DNA from: Chrysoperla carnea
Lineage: Eukaryota > Arthropoda > Insecta > Neuroptera > Chrysopidae
Length of the DNA stretch: 64,000 nucleotides
Reading direction: 5' to 3'
Assembly: GCF_905475395.1 (NCBI RefSeq)
Contig: NC_058337.1
Location: forward strand, 111,718,368-111,782,367
Under the pieces are notes generated by a model, which was not told the DNA's origin, searched no databases, and worked only from the letters and a program-made list of their open reading frames with translations. Within the stretch, counting starts at the first letter, position 1; every line of letters begins with the position of its first letter. Below, in pieces: positions 22,801-36,200 of the stretch. The position numbers and the translations under genes were made by a program.

Positions 22801-25800
22801 TTACCCTTTCTTGTAGCACTCGGGCTAACTCTTTATCCTGTGCCTCAATTGCCATTAGACGATCTTTAGAGAATTGTGAAATTTCATTAGCATCCTGTTC
22901 TTGAAGTTGCCTGGCAAGCTCCTAAAAAAATTCAACACTTTACACATTTAAACTAAGTTTTGTAAAATAAGAATTATTTCTTTAAAAAATTATCTCGTAT
23001 TAAGTTCGAGCATCTGTTGAATATTCGACGCACCAATCTACGAGTGTTACTCTAGTCATGTGTAAATAAAAATCATGCACCAGAATAACACCCGCCAATC
23101 GACAAGTCAAAACATCTCACACTCACAAATCTTATTCTACAACCTTATCTAGCTTTGGATAAATTCTAAAGTATAATAATTTAACGAAAGGTTTACCGCA
23201 TCTTTTTCCTCTTGTAAACGTTTCTCTTCCACCTCATCAAGTGGAATTCCAACTTCATCTGATAGCGCTACATGACTTAATATTTCAGTTAACTCTGCTT
23301 CTGGATTATTTGGATCTATAATATTTTCATAACTATTACTCATTTTCTTAACTCGGGGTAATGGAACATTTTGATATGCCGCTGTTGTAGACTGTTGTAA
23401 ATTTTCATCAATCGAATACTGTTCTGGTATTATTGTGGGTATGCGTGGATTAAAATTTGATTGTTTAGGCGTGTTTGGCAGTGGTATAAGTTGTCCTTGT
23501 CTTCGTGGCGAGGATGTTGTTGATAATACTACTTCTGGTGGATAAGATTTTTGTGGACTTATATTATTATTATTTGTTAAATTAAGTGATTGTTGACAGT
23601 TTTTTGAGACTGATTGTTGAATATTTTGTAACACAGGTTGTTGTTGAGCCAAAGCTTCTTCTTTTAAACGTAATTGTTTAAGCCGGTCTTGTTCCTAAAA
23701 ATAAAAATAAACTCTAATTAGGCACACCATGATCTTAGATTTAGATTAAATTTCAAAATGACAATAAGAATAAGAGCACAATACGGTGATATTTAAATAG
23801 CTTACCAGAAGACGTCTAGCAATTTGCTTGTCATGTTCTTCTAGTAACTTTCGTTTAATTTCCTCTTCTTTTTCTAGTCGTTCAGCAATTTGAGCAGCTA
23901 CTCGTGCATCTTTTTCTTCCCTACAATATAGAAAATTATTAAAAATTAAAATTAAAACCAATAAAGTTTGGTACATACTGTTCGCGAACCATTTGTTGAT
24001 ATAAGGCTGCTTGATATTCTGCTTGACGCTCTTCACGTAATTGTTCAGTGAGTGCACACGGAAAATCTTCGCGAACTTGAGCATTTCTATTTTTATTGCC
24101 AGATAAATGTTGATCGACTAAAATGAAAACAAAAGTCATTTAATGTAAAGTAATTTTTAAAAAAATGGTCATGATTTCTGAACTATGGGATTTACCCCAC
24201 TTACTGTATTAAGACCTTTGTATTCGATTTTAAAAATAATATTGTAGCTTCCTAATACCTTTGAAAAACCTAGGAAGCAATTATTTAATTTATATACCGA
24301 AATCAAAAATAAATTTTGATATTAATTTGAAAATTGAAATAATTTTAGTAATTACAACACATTTTTCAAGGCTATTACAAATTTTTAATTTCATCCCGAA
24401 TTTGTCACGCTAAAACATCAAGGTCAAAAAATTACTAATATTTGATTCTAACAATCTTAGCTGGCTGAACAGTGGATGAAGTTTTTCGCGGCTCAAATTC
24501 ACAATTATGAAAGACTATACATTTTAACGTCATTAGAGGTAGCATTTTTCGACAAATAAAATTGATTTTCGTATTTTCCTAATATACCTAATTCTAGGTG
24601 GTATATCAAAAAATTTTGTTTTAATAATAACGTGTTTTTGGATACTAATTACCCTCAAGTTTGATTTTATTCAATATCGAAAATCAATGTTTTTAAATTT
24701 AATCTGTACTTAGCGATTTATTCGCTTTTCATAGCCGAATATTCCTCTTTCAGAGATGTCAGTTGCAAGACACCTTGAAAATCTTAATAGATCCGGTAAA
24801 ATCCGTCATTGAGCATGAATAATTTTCGCATTGAAAATTTTTGCAGGATCCCGTTAAAAGAATGCTAATGAAAGTAAAAGTGCAGGTTGACGGTGGGTAA
24901 CTTGGTAGGCTATTGTTTAAACTAATCTTTTTTAAGCAAATAAATAATATTGACCAAATCGCTTCGGAAAAAAATTGATTAAATAATTGAGATCAAATAA
25001 AGAAAAAATGTTCTAAGATATTTTTCTCTAAACCCTCAATTTTCGAGTAAACAATTCGTAAAATTTGAAAAAACGCTATTTTTACGATTTTTATTCCTCA
25101 AAAAGTGGATGAAAAAATCAGATTTTCAATATGTATAAAATTTTTATTTGTAGTGTAAAGCTAACTCAACAACATCCCTAAAAAATTCTTGGCCTAATTG
25201 TATTTTAAGTACTTTATTGTCAATTGCTAAGAGAGCACGCGAAAAACCAACCAAAAATAACGACTTTCTGTTCTATACATGCTCTAAGGTGGGTTTTTCA
25301 CCAATCACCTCGAAATAAAGTGTTGTAAAAATAGTTTTTCCAATTTTCCGGAGGGTGTTTCCGTCTTTCTATGAGGGGTTTTATATATCCGTCTTTCTAG
25401 ATTAAAAATCAACAAACTTACGCTAAAAACCTGAAACATTTAACCTACATTTTGTAAAAAATAATAAGCGAAATTAGAAAATAAATGGAGCTATTGCACA
25501 AGCTGATACGAATAAATTATATATGCATATTTTTTTTTAAATAATAGAATAATCATTTTTAATTGAATTACTTACTATGATGAATTATGAGAAAAACAAC
25601 GAAACTTACTTTCTTCATTTTGTAAGCGATATGCTAATGCACCATCTTCACGTACTAACCATTCACGGCATACTGTAATGTAAACAAATTCATTCATTTA
25701 TCATATTATTCATGCTTAGTCAAAACAATCATTTTATAAATTAGAATAAATTAAATATGAAAATAAGAATAGAATAATCTAAAAATATGAAAATAAGAAC

Positions 25801-28198
25801 GAAACGAATTTCGAAAAATAAATTCAGAATTAATACAATGGAACTGCGATAACTTGAAACTGTCAGATATGTGTATAAAAAAATTTTCTAAGAAACTTTT
25901 TTTCGGTATTTCTAACCATCTCTGACGCTAGACAAAATATTTAGAATCAACCCTATTTGCCCATTTGTAGTAGGCTGAGTTTAGTTTTCGGTTAAGTAAC
26001 CTAAAAAAACCTGACACATCATTCTGTAAGACTGTGCAAAATTTCAAATCGATATTCCTCTAAATAACGAAAATATGGGGGTGTCTTCATTTTAAATGCG
26101 ACACACTGTACATAGATCTTTTTTAAACTTCAAAAAGTTTCTTTAAAGAATAAAACATGGATTGGTTTTTATACCATGTATATATGAAATATATACCAAG
26201 GTATACTAATTTTATAACGCTAAGAAATATTGATGATACGAACAAAATTTTGATATAGGTGTTCATATAATCATCTAATTAGTCTATTTCCGGTTGTCCG
26301 TCCGTCTGTCGAAAAAGAGATATCAAGGCTAAAAGCTTTTTAAGGCGTGCTTAGGACGTAAAGAGTGAGTTTAAGTTCGTAAATGAACAACATAGGTCAA
26401 CTGGATCTTGTTAACCGTTAGAGATAGAACAAAAGTTTAAATATAAAAAATGTTCTTTATAAAACAATTAACAACTTTTGTTTGAAACTTTTTTTGTAAA
26501 TATCACTGTTTACCCGCGAGGACGCAAATTAGGACTTTGGTGCCCAGTTTCTCCATAACTATAAAATATAGGGAGTTGAAAATTTACAGGTAACTTCAAC
26601 TATTGGTCTTGAAAAACATTCTTGAAAAAAACAATTATTATCGAAAAATTTCTAGAAAATATTTTTGAAAAACCAAATAAATGACGACCGAAAGGCCGCC
26701 ATAATTGTGTTGGTTTTTAAACTCTTCTAATTAATAAAACATAATACAAGCACTGACATTCAACATACCAGCGTATTTCAACAGTTAGCTCAGTCAATTG
26801 TTTTTAAATTTCTTTTATTTTGAATGTCAAGAGTGCTAAATTTCATTAAGATTCAAACACAAAGGACATATGCATGATTAAAAGAGGGGGTATAGAGATT
26901 AAGTCTGAAATAAATATGTAATCTGTCTTTTTACCAAATTTTATCCGAGGCAATTTCGACAGAAGTGTAAAATATCGTGAAGGTGTAAGGTATAATAAAC
27001 ATCCAAACTGACTTTTAACGTTTCTAATATTTAAGTTTGATATGGTGACAAAATCGCAAAAAATTCTAAGAAACGAACAAATTTTCGTACTTGTTTTAAG
27101 TAGCATTTGAAAGAATGAAATCTATTACAAATAGCAGATGACTTTCCAAGGTACACTTTTTTATATTGAAATTTAGCAATACATGTTTTGTTTCAATTTA
27201 AAAATATGTAATTTAGTACCCATTTCCGGTAGTTTGGACGGTTAAAAAAACTTACAAATAAATTATTATTATAAAATAGTTTTAGGGTTCCGTAGACAAA
27301 AATCGAGCTAAGGTCCTATTTTCAATTTTCACTCCTAACAACACTCTTCTCACCTGACCAAATTATAAATTTGTGCACTGTGGCCCAAGTCTAAAGTATG
27401 TCTAAGGACTCTCTTGCGTCTAAATCTATTGCGGTAAAAGTACGATATCCCCTTTTAACGGGGACCGAGGCAACAGAAACTAAATGCCCCTATCTGAAGA
27501 TCCTTTAAACGCTAAACGCACAAATATACGGTTCCTAATTATTAAATTTTTTTCGTCAGCCCGATTCAATAATATGTGCAACAGGCTAAGGAAGCATTGT
27601 AGTAACAACGCTTTACAGAATCTTATTTTATCGGCTTTAACTTTCTTTGAAAGGGTTAATTCTAAATTTTGAGAGAGATTAAATATATTTTTCATCACAA
27701 TTACAAAAGTTTATTATTCGAATATAATAAACCAAAAATTATACCCATTTATTAGTTAAAAATAAAATAATTTTACTTAATTATGTTAAATTTAGCCCGT
27801 AGATAAAAAATGCTTTCGTTTTTATTTTTATCTCATTATTAAAAGTGCTTATTATTTTTTTTATTATAAATTCCTCAAGTATTATTAATCAAACGCCACT
27901 GGCATCATTCTACTAAAATGAACATGTTAAATTACTTAGAATTCAACATACAGAATAATTATTTTTCCATTCTTCTAATTTATGGAAAAATTAACTATAC
28001 AAAAACACGCATTCGTTCAATTAAAAATAGACAAAAAAAAAGTAAATTCCTGTTGCTCCCATATTTACAATGTAGACTCATTTTTTTGTTTGTTTATAAA
28101 TACATGAGATTACACTAACCTTCATTTACTCTTCCAGATTTTGGTAAGCCATCTCGATCAGGTTTGGTACTAGGCATTTCACTTAATGAAAAATTCAT
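19884..28198 (-). CDS. CCDC50: CCDC50 (Ymer)-like coiled-coil protein, 8 exons
   Basis: Exons in transcript order: 28120-28198, 25610-25672, 23979-24117, 23806-23920, 23197-23694, 22805-22921, 22034-22742 and 19884-20008. All junctions keep frame and give 614 residues. Residues 20-135 (NEVCREWLVREDGALAYRLQ, then QVRED, RQAEYQAAL and KDARVAAQIAERLEKEEEIK) match the CCDC50 N-terminal domain: charged amphipathic helices with repeated motifs of the kind that bind ubiquitin. In vertebrates CCDC50 is a cytosolic ubiquitin-binding effector of EGF-receptor and NF-kB signalling and autophagy. A further helical block of similar type lies at about 285-360 (ELARQLQEQDANEISQF). The rest (about 140-285 and 360-573) is Ser/Pro/Asn/Gln-rich and probably disordered. 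The last exon encodes a short basic tail (PPYMPIQGQRRTASLEKK). Start is the first in-frame ATG; a second ATG seven codons later is an alternative. Longer than human CCDC50 because of the linkers. Several introns carry repeats. Confidence 0.9.
20098..21426. mobile_element. Long element with about 30-base inverted ends in the last CCDC50 intron
   Basis: TATGCATTTTGTTAAAATAT followed by ATCCCCTTAA at the left is mirrored near 21396-21426. An inner pair, CCTTAAGGTAGTACCAGCATG near 20886 against the reverse of CATGCTGGAACATCGTTAAGG near 21378, suggests a nested or two-part structure. The interior 20280-20560 is extremely T-rich. No transposase is recognisable. Confidence 0.6.
25855..26115 (-). repeat. 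Family F1 fragment in CCDC50 intron 1
   Basis: In reverse orientation this matches the left end of the element at 1-200: TTGAAATTTTGCACAGTC, AGCGTCAGAGATGGTTAGA and the neighbouring CTCAGCC and TACAAAT blocks appear in the same order. The terminal ACAGTGTGTCGCATTTAAAA matches the other end of copy 1. The central hairpin is missing. Confidence 0.72.
26171..26800 (+). mobile_element. Interspersed repeat family M, copy 2, in CCDC50 intron 1
   Basis: Starts ATACCATGTATATATGAAAT and keeps the GTCCGTCCGTCTGTC, GATAGAACAAAAGTTTAAAT and CACTGTTTACCCGCGAGG blocks. The right end is decayed (ACATACCAGCGTATTTCAAC), but the tail AGTTAGCTCAGTCAATTG is recognisable. An extra segment of about 200 bases (26530-26740) is not seen in the other copies. 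Confidence 0.7.
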
Positions 28199-30207
28199 TT
28201 TCAAAAGAAAACACTACACACGCATATAAAATTAATTTTTTTTAAGTGTAAGCCATACATGAAAATGAAAAAACAAAAAAAAAAACTTTTTAACTCTTTG
28301 TTTTGTCACGTCAGAACACAACACCTGCTCTACTGTCAACGAAAGATGAACTAAAAACAGGTTACAAAGTATAATAAAATAAAAGTATAATAATCAGTTT
28401 CAGTAGGAAAGAGATAGTTGAATTTTCTAAAAAGTCTAAACGATTTTATTTGATTAATTGAATTGTCGATTGGAATTTAAATCTTGTAGAATTTAGAATG
28501 AAAATTGTATACAAATTCTTTATGTTTTTCTTATTAATTTCTATTTATGAAAATGTAAATTTAATTCAAACTTCTCTGAATAATAGATAGGTAGAGGCAT
28601 TTTAACTTTGCCAGGCAGACACGTATTTAGATACCTTTTTAGAATCCAAAAAATGTTAACAACTGATTATGGATTACAATAGAACTTTGATAACCAACAA
28701 AATTATGTTATAAACATTGTGGTATCACTTTAAGCGATTCATTAGCTAAATAAAGATTATTAGCCTGTACTCATCGATTTCGCTGAACAATTTCAAATTT
28801 AAAAACAAATAGGACCACATAGTATTCTTCGCCTCTTCGAGTCTCAGTTTATCTGCCCTTTACCCCTAAACCTCCATTCCTTGCACAACATGGCATCTTT
28901 CGATATGTTAATCAACAATAGAGAATATTCATGTATTTGTTTTATATTTTTAATTCATTGTTTACACCGTTATAACAAAGTAAAAAATATAAATACTGCT
29001 TAAAAATGCTGTATTTAAGTGTAAAAAAATATTTAAAATACATTATAATTTTGAGATATTTAAACGCAGTTTTTGGCGCCCTCTGTTGATGACGTATAAG
29101 TACGTAAACTGTCAATTTTTGACAATTCAATGTATAATTTACACTTTAAAAAAATGAATTTACAACATAGAATTTACACACATTATTATTAAGTTTTCTA
29201 ATAAAAAGCCTTAGAATAGTATAATTTAATGAAATACCATATAAAATGTAAGTAATTAATATCATACAGTATGTCAACAATTTGACAAGCCCGTACTTTG
29301 ATGTCACGTCCGTATAAAAATTTGAATTTCCGTTTTAGAAATTTTTAAATGCCCTCACTGAATTTGTACTTTTATTAATTATTTTTAAGTAATTAAAAAG
29401 ATATTAATTACTAAAATAATGGTTTAGTTGAAATGTCCAGTCATTAAAGTTACGGAAGAAAAATATTTGAACCAAATTTAAATTTCATGAATATTCCCTA
29501 TTGATAATTATTGAAAACAAATATAATCATGTCTGTAAATTTCAAATTTTAATTAAAATAAAACAAAGACATGACACGAGTATACGATGTAACTCTGTAA
29601 TTGTCTTACTTTGTTATTGTTTTTTAATGTTTGGTAATTGTTTTTTACTTTAGTAGAAATTCTCTGTTTAGGTGTAGAAGATTTGGCAATTATGGGGCTT
29701 AAATTAGGGTGAAATTTTAATTAAAATAAAACAAAGACATAACACGAGTATACGATGTAGCTCTGTAATTGCCTTACTTTGTTATTGTTTTTTAATGTTT
29801 GGTAATTGTTTTTTATTTTAGTAGAAATTCTCTGTTTAGGTGTAGAAGATTTGGCAATTATGGGGCTTAAATTAGGGTTGTTGAAATCAATGAATAAAAG
29901 ATTCGAAAACAAAATTTTATAAATTTGTGAAGTGCTAAATAAATTAAATAATGTTAAATTTTAAGCATTGGAATGCAGGAATACTTCTTAATACACCCCT
30001 GTTACATTTATCTCATTAAATAAACTTTATAACCATAAAATATTTTTGGTTTTATTTTCACCAGTAGATGGAACTCAAGTATGGTAAGGAAATATGTCAA
30101 TGAACGTCTTCAGATAGTGAAAATAAATTTTGCCATGTAAACAAAAAAAAGTAAGCAACAGTGTAATTAAATAAATATAAAAAATAAAGGATATTTTTGT
30201 AAATGAA
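28199..30207. promoter_or_regulatory. Divergent intergenic region between CCDC50 and GOLIM4
   Basis: The two genes are transcribed away from each other with about 2 kb between start codons, so both promoters and 5' UTRs must lie here unless there are distant first exons. I see no coding frame and no certain core promoter. It contains the 168-base tandem duplication at 29544-29879. Confidence 0.5.
29544..29879. repeat. Tandem duplication, two adjacent units of 168 bases
   Basis: Units 29544-29711 and 29712-29879 abut directly and differ at only a few positions. Landmarks are CACGAGTATACGATGTA, TTTTTAATGTTTGGTAATTG and GAAGATTTGGCAATTATGGG. The high similarity implies a recent duplication. It lies about 330 bases upstream of the GOLIM4 start codon. 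Confidence 0.92.
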
Positions 30208-33200
30208 ATGACGGCTCCACGGTTATCACGAGGTAGTAGAGGACGATTTTTTTTATATATCGCTAGTTTATTAGGTTTATTCGGTTTAATGGCTATATAT
30301 CACAACACGTTGACACAATTGGATGCTGTCAAAAAATCAAATGACATTTGTCAACAACATCAAGATTCGCTGACAGCTCAATTACAAGGTAATTTCATTT
30401 TCAAAATTTCAATCCTCCAAGTCTAATCTTCCTATTTCTATTAGTTATATTCGATTATAAAAATCGGCTGGAAAAATCATTGCAATCGGAGAAAGCGGAA
30501 CATAAACAAACACGTATCGAGCTACAAAAACGTGCCGATAATGAAAAAACGAACTGTGAAAAGAATGCAATGGAAGCGAATATGCGATACAGTAGTTTAC
30601 AACAACAGTTTAAAATTTTACAGGTATTTTAGCTTTCAATAAATTCTTAAAATTGTTGTTTTTTATGCAAATTTAATTTTATAGTCAACTCATGAAGATT
30701 TAAAGAAGCAATCCAGTGTAATTCAAAAAGAAAAATTGAATGAAATAAATACTTTGCAATCGAAAGTGAAAGAAATACAAGAGCAGCTTAAACAAAAAGA
30801 AAGAACATTTGAGAATTTAAAGGTAATATTTATTTTATCACAAACTTACAAGGATTTTTATTTTCTTTGGAATAACCCAATGACCATTTAAAGCTATATT
30901 TAATTATTTAATGATAATATGACCGTTAATAATAATAATAATAATAATAAAACATTAGAGGGATACCGCATATGGGACCCTAGTATCTAGATCAAGGGGT
31001 TATTTGTGCCCTGCTTGAGAACAACGTGTCATTCGAAGGTGAGACGTCTCCAGGTAAAAGGTGCTGTTTTAAGCAGATGAAGCTATAGGATTCTGTTGAG
31101 GACAGATGCTACGTCCACAGCTTCTCCGCCAGATTTTCTCCCAGGATTGATGATTACTCGGGTAAAAGATGCTATTTTAAGCAGATGAAGGTATAGGATT
31201 CTGTTGAGGCCAGACACTATGCAGAAAGCCCAAAACTTTTCCGCCAGGATTGGTGAATCTAAGGTTTCGGACTCAAACATTCTGAACCTAACGTCCTGTA
31301 GATTTCTGCAGGTGCATAATATTGACCTGCATAATATATAGAAATATCTTAAATCTGGCACACTTTTTTCAATAATCGTTTCTCGTCTATCAGATAAGTA
31401 TTTTTAACAGTTCAGTGATAGTTTTAAGCCGCACAAAATGGCAATACAATCATACGGCAGAGGAAAATATAATTTTTACAGACTATGAAACATCCAGAAA
31501 ATCGGGTGGAAATCAGTCAATTTTATATAAAATCGGTTTTATTTCTGAAAAAATTTATTACTATTTTAAGAAGAAAATCGTTGAAATTTGTTAATATGCT
31601 TATTGCTTATTTTTATATTTTTTCAGTCTGAATTGATAGCCGTACAAACGGAAAAGCAAAAATTACAAGAATTGCTCGATAAGACTAATGGCGGACAAGA
31701 ACACAACGAGAGTGAATTAAATCGATTGCTCAAAGCCAACATACAATTGCAACGAGAAAATGATCAACTCAAGGTATTTATATTTTTTATCAAGTTTCTC
31801 AAATAGATCAATGTAAAATATTTGTACTTGCTACTAAGGCAAGAGGCAGAGGCGGATTTCCATAAGGCAAAGTAGGCCCGTGCCTACAAACGCGAAGCCA
31901 CAAAGAGACACGCCCGTGAAAGTTCTTAAACAAACATAAAATTGATTGTGTAAGTATGAAAAAAATTACCGTCCGTTAATATTGACATTTGTAAAGTTAT
32001 TTAAATGTATGACAGTCTAATTCATATAATTTAGGCAGAAAGAGAACTTTTGGAACTCTCAATAGTCAGCGAATATGAAAAGGTCACAAAGAGGATACGG
32101 AAGAGAAAGCTCACAGCAGATGAATCTGCCGAAGACATAAGTTCTTCATTATCTGATCGGGAAACATTCAGAATTTTAGCATATCTAGGAATTATAGATA
32201 GACTCGTGGTTTAAGCAATTTGATCAATTTGAACATTGAAAATGTTCAAAATAGAGCAAGTATATTAGCAACAATGTATTCTGATGACTTAAAAAAGTAT
32301 TTAACAACGATAGCTCGAGCGGGAGAACTGCCTTGAAGAATAAACGCCATTTTACATGTTCTAAGAAATAACGAACTTGAAACTAAAGAACTGAAAAAAA
32401 GGTCTCTGTTCTTGATTTTTATTACGGGGTGCGCTAATTTTTGAAGCTGCCTACGGGTGTAAAATTTCTTGATCCGCCTCTGGTCGGATTAAATACATTC
32501 TTTTTAAAAGAGATGAGATAATTATTGTTAGAATTAATTATATTAATCTATTTATTTAATTATTTTTTAACATAAACACGTGATGTTCTCAGTGTGCACA
32601 AGTTACTCACTTGTTGCAAAATGAATTGTTGCAACTACACGTCTTCCTCTTTTAAATAAGATTGAAGAATGAAAACCATTTATTCTATTTCACCCGTAGC
32701 GATATTTTTACTATCTTTGTAATTGTATTAGATTAGTAATGAAATTTTTTTGTTAACAGGCAAATTGTAATCGAAACTCTCCATTAGACGGCGCCGCGCG
32801 TCAAGAAATTGTAAGTAATAATTTTCATGGATTAAATTATGAACCAAATGCAAATCGATACTTTGTAAGTGAAGTAAATATTGGAAATGGTCTTTATCAA
32901 ATACTTAGTAATAAAAATAATGAAAGTAATACTTTGGTTAAGGTTCAATCGGAACACGTGGGCGATCAACCAAGTGCAGCTGCTCTTCAAGAAACGAATA
33001 AAGCAGAAGTTGATAACAATCGTAACGACGATAATATGCATGTTATTCCACAACCAAATATCGATACAAACTCAAACTCCAAAAAATCATCATCAACCAC
33101 GACAACAACAACACCAAGAACAGGCGGAGGAAACAATCAAAAAGTAGGAATTCAGCCTCTAGGACAACCAACTCCAACAATTAAAAAACCAACAAAAGAA

Positions 33201-36200
33201 ACGATTGTAAATAATAATCCCGATAACGTTTTAGCAGCACCAAATACCGTTAATGATGAGAAAAAAATTAAAATACCTCCAGGTGTAGTTCCCCTTAATC
33301 CACATGTACTTGGCGAACAGAATAATGTGAATTCAATAGATTTAGGTAACAAAAATGGTGATATTGAACCAAACCGATATCGTAATAATATTTTAGAGTC
33401 TCGAAATAATTTTGATGATAATAATTTGCAAAAACCATTAAAGAAACCAAATATCAATGAAAATGAACAAATTGTGAATCAAGAAAATGGTGCTATGGAA
33501 GTATTGGATCCACCTGTAAATAAAATTGATGATCCATTTAATATGTTAGACAATCAGAATGATGGTTTTGTGGGTGATAATCAAAATTTAGATGATGATA
33601 AACAAAATGAGAAACCTGCCCCAAAACATATTGACTCGTTGGTGAAAAATAATTTACAACATCCTATGCCTGGTGGAGGATTACGTGGTATGCATTATGA
33701 TGCTGCCGAAGGTGGTGACTATGATAAACATGATGAGAAAGGTGGTGATTTACGTTTGGAGGAAGCTGAACCGGAAGGAGAGGAAGATGGTAAACATTAG
33801 TAGAAATTTTGTGAAGCATGTTAAAATTCTTGTTCTAATTTGCATGAACTGTTGTAGTTTTGTTATGTTAAGTTTTATTAGTTTGTTCCATTTACACAAA
33901 AAGGTTTATATTTAAGGCTGTGGCCCTTTGAGTCGTATCATATGTCAGGTTAGAGTGGCTGTCCTGGGGTGGGACAAACTTAGATCATAGGGTCCGCTGT
34001 GATACCGAAAAATGATTGGCCCATCTCCGGCCACTACTTCATGAACCATTTGGAGCTGTTTAAGAACAGCAGAAGTATTTGACGTCAACGAACTTCAGGT
34101 TGGAAAATTGGAAAGAGCTGGGCAATGGCAGAGGTGAAATATCGTTTCTTTCTCCTCCCCACTGTGGCAGGTTCTGCAGTGGTTGTGATACACTGCCAGG
34201 CCCAGGGGCTCATTGTGCCTACCGCCTAGCTAGTATCCTGTAACTTAGATTAGAGGTCCTTGAAAGCGATATAAGATTACCGGAACGCCTACGATTGAAT
34301 TAAGACCATATCTGTCCTGTAGTATCACAATAATAGATTTTTTATAATTCCCTGATGGGAATTCCCGCGACATATTCCAATTAATTACACAAAGCCATTA
34401 ATAATTTATCTAATTCTCTCGATATCGTCTCTTGTTTTCTTTGACTCCTTGAGTAAAACTAGGGAAATTAGGTCAGGAAAATGTGGATTATTTTTAAAGA
34501 AGTTGAAACATGTCTTAATTGAAATTTTCAACAACAACAAAAAGAAAAATCGAATTACATTCCATGCAAAATGCTGTGAACTCTTAATAATTTAATTCAT
34601 AATATTATTGTATTTTTTCGTGTGGCCTTTTTTAGTTTTGAAGAAAGTATGCAGTTGTATCTATAAATATATTAAAATGCACAATCCTTTCATTCTAAAA
34701 AATAAGACTCATTGGGATACAAAACCATTTTTAGCCCGAAGCACAAATGGAACAAACTTTAAACTTAATATTTTTATTTTAATATTGCTCGAAGTTCTTT
34801 CCTATGTTTGTTTAATTTTAATTTATTTTATTTATTTATTATTAAATTTGTAATTTTAATTAGTTGATTTTGATTATTGTGTTATAGTTTGGTAGTGGCT
34901 ATTTTATGCTCAATATTTTTTAAATAATACTTTCATGAATCTCATATTTTTTCACTCCACAATAAAATTACACCTTTTCTGCTACATAATGTTTTTAATA
35001 TTGTTCTCATTTCGACTGAAGAAAAGAGTTTGAAAATTTTAATAATAGGTCCTTTTGTCCTAAATTTGAAAAAAATTTTTATACGTTTCATTTGTATCTG
35101 ATTTACACCAAAAAGCTATTATTTAAAAAAAAAAAAACAACACACTATTTGCATTATGCATTATGCATTTTCAAAAATCAATTCAAATTTGCTTCGAAAA
35201 CAATGTAGATTGTCATGGCGTCTTGAATGACATCACGACTTGGTATTTAATCATTTTTATGTATGCAAGTTAAGCAGTGGTAATCAATGAACCTGCTTCG
35301 TTCTATTAAAATGTAATGTGATTTACATTGCGTTTGTTATGGCGTGACGTAGTACTTTCAATACTTTCTGATTGGTGTTTGCTGTCACGTGACTGAAAGT
35401 ATAATTTTACTTATTTTATTTTATAAAAATAATAATAATCCTTATTTTTTATGAAAAATAATTTGGTGTTTTGTTATCTACATATCATGATTAATCATTA
35501 GAAACTATTATCCAACCGATTTATTCTTAGTGGACAAAAGCCTATTGTAATGAATTTTCTTTAACTAATCGCATGGTAGTATATTTTTTTTAACAGTTAC
35601 TCTTAAAATCAAAAGTTAGAACAATCGTTTATGTTGTATTTCAGTTTGATGTAATTTGACTGTGGAGTACTGTGAATGTAATTTTTATTCAAATATATAT
35701 ATATATGTTAAGTTGGTATGTTGAACACCTTTAAAGAGTAATTATTAAACTCATAATTGTTGATTTTTTACTCGATTTTGGTTTAGAAAAATTGTTAAGT
35801 TTTTTTCATGCCAGAAAGCTCTATACATTAGAAACCAAATTCAGTTGGACTTGACGATGCTTAGTAAATATCAAGGAGTTTATGGTTTGGCGGTGGTCGG
35901 TAGGATTTCAGGCGATACTGTAGAAAATATTCGACCTGTTTTGAGTTCAATTATACTAAATTTGACCCAGACAAGTGAAACTTACAAAATTTAAAAAACC
36001 TCCGATTTATTTTTCGGATACGGAACCCCAAACTCGCACTTGAAACATATCTAAAAACACTCTCCAATAAATTGCTTTTTTCTTCAGAGCTTTCTCCAAA
36101 CTGAATTGACTTTGAGGATCATGGCTTTTTTTAGTTGTTCCAGGTAAGGAACCCTAAACTCGCACTTGAAACATAGCTTAGAACACTCTCCATTAAATTG

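Noticed and set aside
29721-29912. Minus-strand 63-residue frame in the tandem duplication
   Set aside because: Falls entirely within a non-coding tandem repeat and has no family resemblance. The equivalent frame is not preserved in the first unit.
32811-32880. Strong GTAAGT donors inside GOLIM4 exon 5
   Set aside because: The reading frame is continuous across both for a further 900 bases, so they are not needed to build the gene. They could still be used in minor isoforms.
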